64,000 bases of DNA from Cercis canadensis (GCA_003255065.1 QAOA01007732.1:62001-126000), one strand, 5' to 3'; shown: positions 35,627 through 49,430, numbered from the stretch's first letter. Program-made: numbers and translations. Notes: a model not told the origin generated them from the letters alone.

Positions 35627-37120
35627 TTAAGACTCAAATTGCTTGCCTTCAAAGGTTTGTCCAAAGCTCCAGTCCTTGGGAGCAACATTATAAGATGTAA
35701 CTGTTAGCCCATCACTACTAGTGACCTCAAACGAAAGAGGCTGATTCTGTAGTAATGCATTTACATGCCAGTTTTGGCCCCAATTCCGACCCATAGGAAG
35801 CCATCCAGTTCTTGAACCCTTAACTTTCACACCAACTATGTCTCCAGTGCCACCTACATTGGTGATCAGGACCGAAAGGAAGATACCTGAACCACTGATG
35901 GTAAATCGAATTCCTCCTCCCTTTCTGCACCTTATCCTGCTCCAAACAGAATGAACCAATTAAAACAAATAGTAGTAAAAGCAGAATGAAAAGTAGTTTC
36001 CAGTACAATCTTTTCCTCCCTTCATAAAGCAAATGACAAGATTTGGGACTTCTTGTTCAAGAAAAGACCTTCTCCTTAATAGGTATATTTATTATCTGTT
36101 TGGAATACAATCCATTATGTTTGCTCATAAGCCGTAACTAGCTCCATTCAATAGCTACTACTTCATTAACTAATAGTAGACTCAAATGATTGGTTCAGAT
36201 TATCTCTTCTAAACCCACTCAACCATCCCCAGGTCCCTCCCACAGAATCATACATGTACTGATGTATGAACTTATCATAAAGATCTTTCAACTAACACGA
36301 GTATTGGGATAAACTATCTTTTTTATTTTCCCCTTGGAAAATTACGTCCCTGTTCATTCCTCTATAAAATTTCATTTGGATTAGCAAAATAAATTATTAG
36401 ACAACCTTTTTCACTATGTAACTATCAAGAGCCATAATTGCAACCTATGAAATACCTCAGAAATGCATTCCCCAAGGTTAGTGACCCTACCCCCAAAATC
36501 CCCAGCACGAGATGCGGCGCATGTTAGCACCTGGACTAAGCAGCTAACAGAAACACTATAGCATTCAACTCGAGCTACCACTACGAGTGTGTGCTACTGA
36601 GAGAGAGAGAGCACCTTCGATACTGAACGGGCATGTTCCCAGCTTTCCAAATAGCGATCTTCTCAAATGCTTCAATTGGGAGCACGAAATGCTTATTGGG
36701 TGGATTACAGTGGCCCCCACCCTCGGAGGTGAAGCCATAGTTGGGCGCACAGAAATTGGTGGCAGTGACAATGATGGAGGTGCCGGGGATACACCAGCGA
36801 AGGTCCTCCACGCACCTGAGCTCGAAGCACGCACCGCAGATCTGGCCACGCTCGAAGAGTGCCTCACTAAGACCCACAGTGGCCATGCCATAACCCGATT
36901 TCACAAGGTCGCCGTAGCCGCACGCGCCGCCAACCGCGTCCCTGGGATCTGCGGCGGCGTAGTATGTGGCGTGTGCAGATCGCCATTCGGAGAGCGAAGA
37001 TGAAGATTGCGGAGAAGGAGAGGAAGAAGAAGAGGAGGAGGAGGAGTAGTGAGAGGTGGTAATGGAGAAGAGTGTGAAGAGAATGAGAATGGATAGTGTG
37101 GCGAGCAGAGCAAGTGACAT
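35627..37120 (-). CDS. EXPA13: Alpha-expansin (EXPA13 type)
   Basis: A secreted cell-wall protein that loosens cellulose-xyloglucan contacts during growth. Two exons on the minus strand join in frame: 37120-36615 and 35936-35627, giving 271 residues. A signal peptide ([18 protein letters not shown]) is followed by a Ser-rich linker. Domain 1 runs from [20 protein letters not shown] with [15 protein letters not shown] and [12 protein letters not shown]. Domain 2 (CBM63) follows [11 protein letters not shown] and has [12 protein letters not shown] and [14 protein letters not shown]. It ends in [12 protein letters not shown]. The usual HFD catalytic-like motif reads HFV ([17 protein letters not shown]), which I believe is typical of the EXPA13 subgroup. 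ATG 37120 was chosen because the in-frame ATG at 37207 would put a second hydrophobic stretch ahead of the signal peptide. The single intron splits the Arg codon at the domain junction. Confidence 0.93.
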
Positions 37121-37282
37121 TTCCTGTGCTTGAGAGCAAAAGCGAGGGAAGGAAAGGGAAGAGAAGAGGGAAAGATAGACGCAAGTAGAAAAGAGAAAGT
37201 AATGCATTATAGTACTTCTTTTAATTGCATACCGACGAGTGGAGAAAACTTTTCCTTCTTTTTAGACCGTTGCTTTGGTGCG

Positions 37283-37328
<46 letters not shown>

Positions 37329-40300
37329 NTCTTTTTTCCATTTTATTTATTTATATAATTGTATAAAATTTCTTATTGTAATAAATATTGTAAAACTGTA
37401 ATAGATATTTTCCTTACATATATGCAAGGATCTAAATATTGTAAAACAATTCTTATAAGATATTTTTTCTAGTTTTATAAACAACATTAATAACAACTGT
37501 TTTGTAGGAAAAAGGGGCGATTTTTTTTCTTGAAATTGTAATAACACCTTACATGTATATTCATCTGTCATGTGTTCTAATAATTATTTGGTCTACGTTT
37601 AAATAACAACATATTCAATATTAATTTATATAGAAATTTGATCTCTATTATTTACATTTAGGATTTTTGATATTAATATTATATTCTACAAATAAATTTA
37701 TCAATTTATAATAGTTTTTAACTTAATTACGTAAATATTATAATTTTTTTAAGAAAAAAAACATAACCGATATGTGGGAACTACCAAACGCGCCGGTAGC
37801 CATATGGTGTGTCCACGTCGGACATGCCGGTAGTCTCATAGTGTGTCTTTTCTTCAGTTGCCTATAAGAATTTAAAAAAATAAAAAGATAAAGAAAAAAG
37901 TGACAAAAAGGCATGTCCCACATGTACATGCCACATGGTCATTAGTGGTTCCCATATGTTTGAAAAGTTTTTTTTTTGTTTTTAATTTTTTAAAAATTAT
38001 AATATTTAAGTAATTAAATTAAAAAGTGTGATAGATGTGTATTTTTATTACTAAAATGTAATATTCAACTCAATGAACCGTACATTTCTAGCATTCCTAA
38101 ATTCAATATTGGATTTTTAATTAGACAAAATGGAATATAGGACATTCAATTTTCTGTTTTCTTGTAGATTCAAATGGAATATAGAACATGTCCATACGTC
38201 ATGAAGAAAACATGAAATATATTACACATTTTCATCATACTAATTCTAGTCTTGGTTCAGAGTCCAGGCATTGTTTTTTTCTTCTTCTTTTTTGTTTGCT
38301 AAACTGAAATTCGCACTTTTCTTTTTTCCAATTTATTTATTTATATAATTGTTTCATTCCTACCAAAGCTTTTGTACAATAAAAGACTGACGTAAATTAC
38401 ATGGCCTAAAAAGAAAGTATGAGGAAGATGGTTAATTTGGAATATCTGTTTCATTCAGAAATTATAAAGATTTTTTAATATAGTTTATTAACTATATAAT
38501 ATAAATATAAGAAAAGATATGAGATTGCATATATAAAACAAATATAATATTAGGAAATAAATTTCATAATTAATAAATATTAAAATAAGCCAATATCTGA
38601 TAACTTGAAATGTTACTCAACAATTAGAGAAAATATCTGTTTAGTGAACTTAAAACCTCTTATCTCTACATATTTCTAGAGTTGTAAAATGAATCATTAG
38701 TATAATGGAGGTTTAAAAAGCCATGAGGAAGTAGGCCCCATGAAATCATTAGTGAATGCACAAAGAGGACCACTAGGTGGCCTGTCAATTCGCAAATCGT
38801 TACTTCACTGTACATGTGTTATATATGGAAGGGCAAAGTCTTAGATTTAATGTCTAATTATTTATAAGATTTATTGATTTTGTATTTGAAACTAAAATCG
38901 TAATTAAAATTGAAAAAAAAAAAAACTTAGACAACTTAATTAATAAAGGGAGTTATTATTTTTACATTATATTTTGCTAATATCATATCTTATTTAATGT
39001 CTAAATATTATATAAATTACATTACTTTCAATTAATATGAAATTTTTTTAACTTTGACAAAAAAAATTTATATTAAATGATGATAAATTAGTCTATATTA
39101 TATTTAAACACAAAATAATATGTGACATTAACAAAATCGAGTATAAAAATAACAATTCCTAGTAGCCACAACTACCATAATGGAAATAATGATGATATGA
39201 ATGAATTAAGGAAATGATGTTAGGAATCTGATTTGGTAATCCATTATTGGAAGGCACTATCAATTACATGTTGAAGTCCACACCTTAATGCCTAAAGTCC
39301 AGCTAAAATGTTTCCTTATCAACATGGAAAGAGTCAAAGACTCCATTTGCTCCTAGATTTCCCTTGAAGAGTCATTTAAGTTTAACATTATAAAATCTGT
39401 AGAAGCCATCAGTTTTCTTTGTGTGGATGACATAAAGAAGAAGGAAACACAAACATGTTAGCTTGTTTGGTTTAGTGATCCAAAGGCACATAATCAATTC
39501 TAGTAAGAAACAAGTTTGCTTCTCACTTTTCATTATTAGAAATTATAACTGATTGTTAAAAAAAAAAAAACAAAAACAAAAACAAAAACAATTGGATATC
39601 ACATTATGAAGACTGATTATCATGTAATTTCACTCGTTCCTCAGTTTCTTGCTTTTGTAATTCAATGAAAAAGTTAAGCATGGACACAACACTATATGTT
39701 CTCTCTCTACCATGGACCCAAAAAAAAAAAAAAGCTATGGTGCTGTAATTGAAGATGTTTATGCTAGAATCTGTTTGGATTAGTTTTTATGTTTTGTAAA
39801 AATACCTTTTCAGTTATTAAAGGCATTTTTTAAAAAGAATAACACAAGTTTTATTTAAAAAGATAAGAACTGAAATGCTTCTTTTAGAAATTTTACCTAG
39901 AAAACATTTTTTCTATAATATCGTTAAGAAATAAAGAACATATAGAAAGTTTATTTACTTTATATATTTTAATTTAGCAATTCTAAAAAGTTCATTTGAC
40001 ATATTGTTTTATACTTTTTTGTTTTTTTTAATATTGCAAGGTAAGTAACTATACTACAGTCTACAAGTAATCCAAACTAAACAAGCCCTTTTAAGTTTTT
40101 TAGCTTCTCTACCATAAATTGTTACAAAATAAAAAATAAAATTCTGATGTAGGTAGATGTGATTCGTTTCATTGATGTATTCGTCAAATATAAAAACATA
40201 ATATATAACAAATAGATAACATAAAGGCCAGAAAAAGAATAGTATTAGATAATTCACAAGTATATAATTTGACACTTGAGTTTTAATATAATTAGCATAA

Positions 40301-40705
40301 AAGGCTGCAAAAAAAAAAAGGATTACATGATTCATGATTCACAGTTGAAAGAGGGGAAAGAATTCAAAGAGATAGAAAGCCTAGTAGCTGGCAGTGGAAA
40401 AAAGAAAAAAAAAAAAAAAAAANAAAAAAGAAAAAAAAAAAAAAGTCAGTGTGAAGAACTATATAGGAAAAGATAAAGGTTCAGGTTGGTGGATTTGAAC
40501 AGCTGGAAAGGGAAGAAAAATAGAACGAGATGACAGAATTTCCAATGGCAGCAGCAATGTCAAAATTTTCAGCTCCCTTTTTCTTTCTCATACCAGTTCT
40601 CCCAGCAGCTGAAACAGCTACATTCTATCTTCTAGCAAAGGAAACTGCTTTCAAGGGAAAAAAAAAAAAAAAAACCNAAAAAAAAAAAAAAACCCACAAG
40701 GGGGA
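37121..40705. other. Intergenic DNA between the expansin and RVE genes
   Basis: The first few hundred bases are the expansin promoter, interrupted by a T45 run with an N at 37329. The rest is AT-rich, with a MITE at 38952-39153, (AAAAAC)n at 39570-39590 and A-rich runs with an N at 40423. The RVE 3' UTR occupies the right end, with another N at 40677. No gene was recognised. Confidence 0.55.
38952..39153. mobile_element. Small MITE, family B copy 1
   Basis: About 202 bases with inverted ends: GTTATTATTTTTACATTATA on the left and GTTATTTTTATACTCGATTT as the complement of the right. The element at 49631-49871 shares these ends and the internal blocks (TTTATT near TAATGTC, TTAACTTTGAC, ATATTAAAT). 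No coding capacity. Confidence 0.55.
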
Positions 40706-43113
40706 CTATAAGGAAAGGCGAATGCGTTGCTCTTCCCTCTCCTCTGCTGAGAACTGGTTTTCTTTTTCTCTCTCAGCAATGCACCTTTTATATGGCACAA
40801 ACCCTTTTGCACAGTTTCTAGACCTCTGCTGAGGACGGGTTTTGGCTTCAATATCTGGTTTTTCAGCATTATCTGCACTAGTGTTTGAACCACTCCAAGA
40901 CCCTTCTTTCTGAATTTCTTTGTCTTCAACTTCCCCAAGATTAGAGTCCAAGTGTTTCCCCACACTCTTTTGTTGTGACACTGGCATAAAAGGACTAACT
41001 TGACACCAAGGAACAAAAGCAGTTGAAGTAGGACTTTGTGCAAGATTTCCATTCTGAAGTTGCATGAGATACATGGCACCTTGTGACACTTGCACAATTT
41101 TTCCCTCATGTACGTGTAAAGGCCTTGATTTGCTTGCCTCCGAAGTTGGAGAGGATGGCTTGCAGGTATCAGTTACCAGCAAAGTTGTCCCAAAAAGCTT
41201 AACAGTTCGACCAGGTGATTCTTCTGCTGCATCTTCTTTAGCAGAAACACCCTCTTTGGGGAAAAGCTGAAATTTCTAAAAATTAACACCAAACAGAAGA
41301 ATATCAATCATATATCACTTTTCTGGAAACTATCCTAGTCACAAATTTGTAGTAAACAAAGCAAAGCAAAATGGAATAAGTACCATATGAGCTTGCTCAT
41401 CAAGAGCTGCATCAGCATTTACTCCTGCTGGTGATGGAGATCCATCTTCGTCAGATAACATTTTGCGCTCAGCAACTGCAAAGCTGCTGGTGTGGACACC
41501 ACTAATGGAAGATATCGGGGATGAGCTTCCATTGGCTGTATCTGAGTCAGAGGAAGCAAGTGTGTCTGAACCATTTGCAGATAACACTGACTTTGGAGAT
41601 TGGTTTGCTTGTTCAAAATCTAATGACTTCAGAGACTCAGACCTAATTGGCTGCTCTAGGTTGGAAACTTCCCTACTAGAGGGCTCAACATGCTTACGAG
41701 GGTAAGGATGCATAGGCTTTCGCTTCGGGCGTGGAGGCGGAATTTCAATGGACTCAATTGAGCTTGTACTGCTTCCACTTGAGTCACGAAGAACCTACCA
41801 CAAAAATAAAACAGACTAATTAGAGCAAATTCAAGCATGGATTGATGAAATCTTCTAGGAACTTTGCTCTTGTACATCCTTTGATCATCAAAATTCTAAC
41901 TTACTTCAATACCGGGCTTTCTGCATATAATAAATATTGGTAGAAAATTGGAACTGGTTTAGAGCAGTAAACCTTAGAAAAAAACTTCTGAGCATGGCTT
42001 CGAATCTGAACTGCAGTCTTTGTGCCAACATGTTCTGTGGTGAAAAAAACGATCCCAAGGGTCTAAGTAAAAGTACACTTCTTCATGTATTTACTTTTAA
42101 TTTATTTTCTTTTGCTAGAAAAACTCATAGCTTACTTGCCTAAGAAATAGAAGTTCTAATTTTAATTATACCTTCAATCCGGCGCCATGCCCGGCCGTAC
42201 AGCTTTAAAGCTTCAAGGAACTTCTTATGCTCTTCATCTGTCCACCTCTCTCTCTGTTTGGTGATAGTATATGGTTTCCTTGCCTGTAGAAGTAGAAGCA
42301 AGAATTGACTAAAACAGAGATAACACATGTATGCAATAAAATATTTATAACATAATATACACTAATTACAAAGAATATAGGTAGAACCTTTGGAGCAAAG
42401 TCATTCCCACAAGAAAATTGATCACTTAGTTGAATACGTGAAGCAGAATGTAGTCCTGAACTCAAAGATACTCCATTTCCTACTGGAGATCTTGCAACTC
42501 CATTTTGATCCTACATCAAATCCATAAAGCAAAGAAATATAATCAAATTATGAAGGAGAACACATAATTATTTCATAAAAAACAAGAGCCTACTAATATT
42601 AATCATAACTAGAAACCATTTAATCATCCACTTCAAATGAAGAAATGCAGAAAATATCTATCAATTATTAATAATCACAATCCATACATTGAAATGACCC
42701 CTAACAAAATAAATAGCAAAGCCTCTCTATTTGAGCACCTTTTTGACAGCAGTGATAAGGAAACTGAAAAGATCCAACAACAACCAGGAAAAGCCCATTG
42801 ATGAAGATAAGATAATTCATAAGCCCCTTTATGTTGGCAAAAGCATTCAAAATTTGCCTTTCTCAGGGGTGGTGCAAAACTGCAAATCTAAAGCATTTCT
42901 GACATCTATTGATATTTAACATTTGAAAGAGGTAAAAGAAGATTCACCGTTCTCTCTTTTCTATACCCTTTCAAAAATAGTTCAAAGTTTTCTTATTTAA
43001 ATCAGAGCATACACAGATGCAAACAACAAGAATCTCAGCTACCTACAAGAGAATATGGTATCAACCACTTGATGTCAAATGAAAACATAGCATAAGCTTA
43101 CTTGAATCGCCAT
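40706..43113 (-). CDS. RVE1: Single-MYB (SHAQKYF-type) transcription factor, RVE1/RVE7-like
   Basis: A nuclear transcription factor of the LHY/CCA1/REVEILLE family; RVE1-type members link the circadian clock to auxin and dormancy control. Six coding exons on the minus strand join in frame: 43113-43102, 42510-42388, 42283-42172, 42034-41973, 41794-41384, 41275-40706, giving 429 residues. The MYB repeat starts near residue 46 (KPYTITKQRERWTDEEHKKF), continues LEALKLYGRAWRRIEEHVG and ends with IRSHAQKFFSK (SHAQKFF variant of SHAQKYF). A basic Pro-rich PPPRPKRKPMHPYPRK follows. The C terminus has the family motif CAKGFVPYKRC...EEREEQRIRLSL. The tiny first coding exon (MAIQ) and a long intron 1 (591 bases) are typical. 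From memory, RVE1 also neighbours a UGPase gene in Arabidopsis. Confidence 0.92.
42651..42659 (+). promoter_or_regulatory. Evening-element sequence in RVE intron 1
   Basis: AAAATATCT, the binding site of CCA1/LHY/RVE proteins, lies in the first intron of this RVE-like gene. Autoregulation is possible, but one 9-base match in AT-rich DNA can be chance. Confidence 0.3.
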
Positions 43114-44088
43114 AGCTGCAGAAACCACCATTTAAGATCTTCTCCTCCCTCAACAGTTCGAAACACTCTTCAACTTCGCGTACAGAATCAGCACGTCTAA
43201 CAGTATCAAATGTTTGTTTGTACAAGTCCCCAAATGGAATACAGCAAACAAATCGTAAATCCCACTTTTCTTCTCTCCTCTGGAATCAAAAAATTATGTA
43301 CAGAAATGGAGACCTCTTCATGATACAAAACAAAAATATCATACAAGCACTGCCTTGCTTCTTCGTCTAAAGCTAATTCCCAGTTCAGAATCGCAGAATC
43401 CCAAAACTGTAAGATCCGGGGATCACGCAAACAAAATCTCCTGAATCCACCCCATGACTTCAACCATCCAAATGAAAAGCCTTTTGTCACAAGAACCACC
43501 GAAAATCATTCTAAATCTCCTTTTCAAGATGAAAAGAAGCAGAAAAATATGGTACAAAGTAGCTGCAACAGTGAACCAAAATACAAAGAAAAAATGGAGG
43601 ACCACCAGAAAAAGATCAGCAAAACCCACCAAGGAAACGACTTGAACGGTTTCCCAAGAAAATAATTCGAAAAATTGACCCAACTGAGGAAAATACACTA
43701 ATTTTCCGATACCGGAGTACTCAACCCTGGCTGTAAATTGTCTCCGGTGACCAAAGTTATACTTTTGTTCGGTGTCAACCCCTCTAATGGGAACAGTTAC
43801 AGAGTGCTAGTGTTAGAAAGGGAGAGAGAAACAGAGAGGAGTGAATATTTTTGAGACACAGAACTGAGGAGGAGAAGAAGAAGAAGAAAGTAAAGGAGAA
43901 CAGAAAAAAGATAGAAGAGCGACTCTTGAGGAGTGAAATGGCCTTGTGATCGAAAAGAAAGAAAAAGAGCAAGGAGGGGATGCCACGTCAGATGTTGAAT
44001 TTCTGTTTTGTCGTCGTAAAAATTTTTTCCCATCGAAATCTCGAGAACTCGATGGAATCTTGTGGCTCACGTCGAAAGAGCGGCTCGA

Positions 44089-44094
44089 CACGTG
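44089..44094 (-). promoter_or_regulatory. G-box upstream of the RVE gene
   Basis: CACGTG in the context CGACACGTGGCG, with further ACGT cores at 43984 (GCCACGTCA) and 44247 (GCCACGTCT), about 0.9-1.1 kb upstream of the RVE start codon. G-boxes in clock-gene promoters bind PIF and bZIP factors. Function is inferred. Confidence 0.4.
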
Positions 44095-46501
44095 GCGTTC
44101 GGTTGTCCCGTCTATTTCTCACTTTTCATTTTGCTACATTTTCAATTTGGGCGAAAAAAAATACCAGCGCGTAACGGATAATTCCGACATGATCCATACT
44201 CGCAGATGCTACCGTTAATCTCAGTACTCGCACTTTATTGACTGCCACGTCTGCGCGTACTATAATTGAACAACTAAAGCGTGGCCCATCTTTTCCCAAT
44301 TATATTGAACAGATAAATGTGGTTATTTTATAGTTTTTCTTCCAAAAAAGTTTTTTAACATTGTTTTTCTCCTACAAAATAACCGTTTTTGTATGAAGAA
44401 TAAATTGTTAAGACTCCCATCCCATCCTCAGTTTTAGGAAAATGTTCTTCTCATTAACTTTTTAATTGCTATAACAAGAAATTTAATAAATATCATTATA
44501 AAAATTATCAACAATATAAGGACAATTTCAATTAAGTGTAAACTATTAATTTTTGGACTTTGATTCATAAATTTACTATTTTGTTAAGCAATATAATCAT
44601 ACATTCACATTAAATTACCATTTAACAATACATATGTTATCATATATTCCATTTCATATAGATATATCTATTAGTTTATACCACATAAAATACTAATGTG
44701 GTTTTCAAATATAAAGTTTAGCATAAATTTGCTAGTTTTTAGTTTTTTCTTTCAGAATTTCTCAGCAAATCTTGACTCGTTTTCTAAACAAGGATTACTT
44801 TTGATGATTTCTAGTGACACTTTTAGTTGGTCTACGTTTTTTTAAAAGGCAAAATGTGAAGTAAAGTTTTTTCGGTCAATTTGAACCATTACTATATTAT
44901 ATATGGTTATAATGTTAATATCACAATATAAAACTGTTTATCCATGAACTACACAGTAAAAAAAATTATTATGATATAGGTAATGTTAACTTTTTTAGTT
45001 AAAGAAGATTTAAACTTAAAGATCTTAAGTTTTAAAAAAAAAAATTAAATGAGTTATGTTATGTGTATTTATATATTTGTAAAAATAATTAGCATGCATT
45101 ATAAATTTATAACTTGTTTAATTCATTTAATAATCTGAAGTTGGGTTTAATTTTTATTTGACTTTTTCTTTTTTGCCATCAATTTTATTTTGACTTTATA
45201 CTTAGCATTTTAACATTGTCTCGCTTTAGCTGAGTCATAAAGGACTTTGAAACTGAGAGGGATAACAGGTGTGAGTACTAGGAAGCGAGTATCAGGCAAG
45301 CCTACGATTGAGCAAATAGGGACAAGCGCTCCAATATAGACACAGATATTCCAGTTAATAAATTAAAAATATAATAATTTGGGATTAAATAAACACTACA
45401 ACTACGATATCGGTGACGAGAAAAAAGATTAAATATCTGGAAGCCTCTAAAATAACGAAAAAGGGGAGTAAGGGTAGGCCAAGAGTTGTGGATCATAAAG
45501 AGAGAGATGAGAAGGAGTTGTTGAGAGAAAGAGAAAGTCTCAGGTGGACTTTCCGGCTGCGCTTTTCGCCACATCATCGCCACTCGCCGCCCCACTTTAA
45601 AAATACCACCACGTGTACAAGACAGATAAGGATAGAGATTGTTGCACACCATTCGTTTTTCCTACAATTTTTTTTAATTCTAAAATATGAAAAAATTTTG
45701 CTGCCACATGTTTTAACTAATGTTTTTGGTTTTGGCAGAGAGTGACTGGAAAGGAAAAAGCGGATATATAATAAAGGCAGTATGACGCAGTGCCGGGTGT
45801 AATATAACGTGGCAGGTTCGTCAACGTTGAGATATGAGGCCCAACATCTGTCGCCTCAGATATTCGCTTTCCGGCTATAACTCTTGAGCCATTATTGGGT
45901 GCGAGCCTCAGACAAACCATATGCTCTACCTTCACTCCTACTATTTTGAGAGGGAAATAAGGATGAGAAAAAGTTCATAATTTTATGTACAAATTATAAC
46001 AAAAACAAATTTGTCAATGTTAATTTTATTATTTTTTTGTGATATCATATGAGTTAGATGAAAAGTTAAGTGTATCTAATAAAATTATTTTTAAACTTTC
46101 ACTTAATAGTTTAAATTTTTAAGTTGAATTAATTCTTAATATAATATCAAACTTCTTTGATCAAGCAGTAAGAAAATTAAATATTTTCACCTCATGTTTT
46201 TAATTAAATTAAAATTTCAATACAAAATATAAGTGGATATGTATCTTGTCTAATTATATAAACTTAAATTAATTCTGCTGGCACAATTGATGAAATATTT
46301 ATATATAAGACATATATTTATCCTTATTTAATAAGTAATTTTCAATCAAAAACTATTATTTACCTAACTCTCGTATTTATAGATAAATGTATAAATAATT
46401 TAATTTGTACCCGACATGCTGATTTGTGAAACCAAGTAAATTATTAAAAAAAATTGGTTTAAAATAGAAGGAAGAATTTTATATGCTGCTCTTTTGTTTG
46501 G

Positions 46502-47209
46502 CATCACTATAAGAAAAAAATATATATTTTTTCACAGATAAAATCTGTAAAAAAAATTTCACGGACTTATTTTTAGTGTGAAAAAAATTGAAAAAAAAAT
46601 TTCTCAAAGATTTTTGTCTGTGAAAAATTTTGCAATTTTTTTTATTTCTTATATTAATACTAAAGAAATTACAAAAATTTAAAGATTTTGGTCTTTGAGA
46701 AATTTTAAAACTCAAATTTTAACTTTAGTGAAACGATGTGATATGTTTCTTAAGAAAAAATTCATATTTCTCACGAAAAGTTGAGAAAATTTTGATGAGT
46801 TTTTTATGGATTTTCTCGTGAAAAAATTTTTCTTGAGAAATTTTTTAGAAAATTAAGAGTGTGCTTGAAAATGTTTTTATTTTTTTGTTTTTAAAGACAA
46901 GCATCTCTTGTTTTTGTTTTCTTGTTTTTAAAATAATTTTGTGAGAATAAGTTTTCAAAATATGTTTTTGAAAACAGCCCTATCACACAAGTTTTTTTGT
47001 TTTATTATTTTCAAAAACAAAAAACAATTTTTAAAAATAAAAATCAAACATACCTTAAATTTATGATGAAATTTTCTCACGAAAAATTTTTTCGTGAGAA
47101 ATTTTGATTGAATGTTAATCCGTGAGAATTCAAATTTTTTATGAAAGGTTGTGAAAATTTCTCACGAAATTTCGTTCGGTGAAAAATTTAGTGTTTTTTT
47201 ATAGTGCAT
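46502..47209. mobile_element. Non-autonomous CACTA (En/Spm-like) transposon
   Basis: The element is 46505-47206 (702 bases). It starts CACTATAAGAAAAAA and ends TTTTTTTATAGTG, whose complement is CACTATAAAAAAA. It is flanked by the 3-base target duplication CAT at 46502-46504 and 47207-47209, as expected for the CACTA superfamily. The interior carries many copies, in both orientations, of TTTCTCACGAAAA/TTTTCGTGAGAAA and TTTGAGAAATT motifs, the subterminal repeats to which transposase binds. No transposase is encoded, so it depends on an autonomous relative. Confidence 0.85.
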
Positions 47210-49301
47210 GTTGGTCCTATTTTATGGGTTTCTACTTTGTTTATTGTTTTTTCTTAACGAAACTTTGGGATACTAATTTTGGCATGAAATGAATGGCTGG
47301 GAATTATTATTGTCTTTTTTTGGTTGATTATTATTTGTTGACGGAGAAAGTGTATTAGAATTTTGACATATTAGTTTGGAATAGAGGAAGAGAGGATTTG
47401 TAGGATGTATTATTAAACTCTTTCTTTTTCAATAGTTATATTACTTTTAGCCCTCGCCACATGCGAGTACTTGAGAACTTCCTGGACCAATGGAGACAAT
47501 CTGAAAGGTCTTGTTTTTTTACGTAACAAATTTGAAAAGGTCACTAAGAACGAAGAGAAGAGAATATGAAAATGGCTGCTTCTCGATAAAACCAAGGTTC
47601 TCCTGCCGGTTTGGTTTGGTTGGTAAGCAATGACTAGAACTTTCATTTATGGCTAAGTTTTTGTTGAACAATAAACGCAAAACAAATTTTTATTTTTATG
47701 TATTTGTGTGGATTAAGTTAATTTTATACCCTTTTTATAAAAAAAAATTCTATGAAATTCATCATTCAATTAAAAGTGATATAGACATCAAGGAACAAGA
47801 ATCAAAATATTTTACTTATAAAGTTTAGGTTTAATTTTTGCTATTAACAATCTTTTATTAATATGTAATTTGTAAATATTACTATAAATTTTTATTGAGG
47901 TATGTGGTATGCCCGATGTTAAAACAAGGAAACCTCCTCTAATAGTAAATTTTTGTGAACAATTTTTTTTTTTTTTGCAAATGCTTAAAGTTGAACATGA
48001 TAAGAAACTTTAAAAGCTACCATGCAATATGGTTTATCGTATTTACCTTTATATTTCTGCATTGATTTTTAACTACAACGTTATAAAAATGGTAGATTTA
48101 ACTAGGTTGTCATCCTTTAGAAGATTGGGAGCTTTTCTTATTAGTAAAAAGGACAAATTTTGGTTGACTTGAAGGGGTTGATGTTAAAGGGACTCTTAAC
48201 ATCTCAAAGGCTTGAAAATATTGAAAACTCCAGCAATTTGTTTCCTTTTCTTTTATAGGTTAAAAAAAAAAGCCAACAAGCTATATCTGCACTTACATTA
48301 AACATATGTCTACATATTCTTGAAAATTACTATGACATCCATGCAGTATTATACTCTTCAACCTTGTGAGAATTACGATATGTAATTGTGAGCCGCTTCT
48401 TTTTATCTCACACTTTTAGTAATTTCTAAATCTTTAAGAGCTTCATTTGAAAACATGCACAGTTTAAGACTTGTAGCATTTCCAAATGTCCTATATTGGA
48501 GGCTTTGCCATTGTTGTTTAGATCAGAAATTGTGATGTTCTTTCTCAGCAAATGGTCCTCATCACGAAATGATCATAAATATATACAAAAGTATATTGAA
48601 TTAATTTGAACAATAAATAAATATAAATAAATATTATTAATATTCAATTATTATTTTATATTTTTATCATAAGTTTAACAATACCTATAATCATTAGTTA
48701 GTATATAAGATTTGAGCTTCTGATCCTTAATTATATAAATAAAGAAAAATCATTGATCTTTTTTTAAAAAATAAACAAAAATATTATACAAAAAATATCG
48801 TACAACCTCTTATCTACACACTGATTTTTAGAAATGCGCTGTTCAAATTTAAATACAATATTAAAATATATACTTGGTCAAATCTTATTAGTCTGAATAT
48901 AAAGTATGTACAAAGCTCAACTATATTTTTTCAAAAAACTCTTCACATATAAAATAAAAATCAATATTTTAATTTTATTTTTACAATTAGATTTTCACTA
49001 GCTAACATTCAGCATTTCTTTAAAAAGAATATGAAAATATGAATAGATTTTTACTAAACTATAGAAATTACTTTGATATATTAATATGAAAATTAGTATC
49101 TTTCTTTCTCCCTTGCTTGCAGTTTCAAAGTCAACATGTCTGCTATTTTACTTTGACCTCTTCTCTTATATATATATATATATTTTGGAGAACTAGACAC
49201 AGTTGGACAGTTATAAATCTACACCAGAGTTTTGTTCCCTAGTTTTTTTTCCAGAGATTTTATGATATCATATGAGTATATTATATTACATTGATGTAGT
49301 A

Positions 49302-49430
49302 AGTATACATAATTTTTATATTTTATTAGAATTAAACATAATTTATCTTATTTTTTTTCAAATAAACTTAAAAATAATTAATTTGCACACATGTCATTCA
49401 CACATTTGTAATTCTCATATATTATGACAT
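49302..49430. repeat. Dispersed AT-rich repeat, copy 2
   Basis: Same family and orientation as 423-550; see that entry for shared blocks. Confidence 0.5.

Noticed and set aside
37121..37207. Upstream start for the expansin
   Set aside because: It would add a second hydrophobic stretch before the standard signal peptide; 37120 gives the usual family length.
42731..42919. 62-codon + strand frame
   Set aside because: It lies in intron 1 of the minus-strand RVE gene and shows no family features.
46505..47206. CRISPR-like array of repeated TCACGAAA motifs
   Set aside because: The repeats are bidirectional, degenerate and irregularly spaced within a transposon with CACTA ends in a plant genome; they are subterminal repeats.
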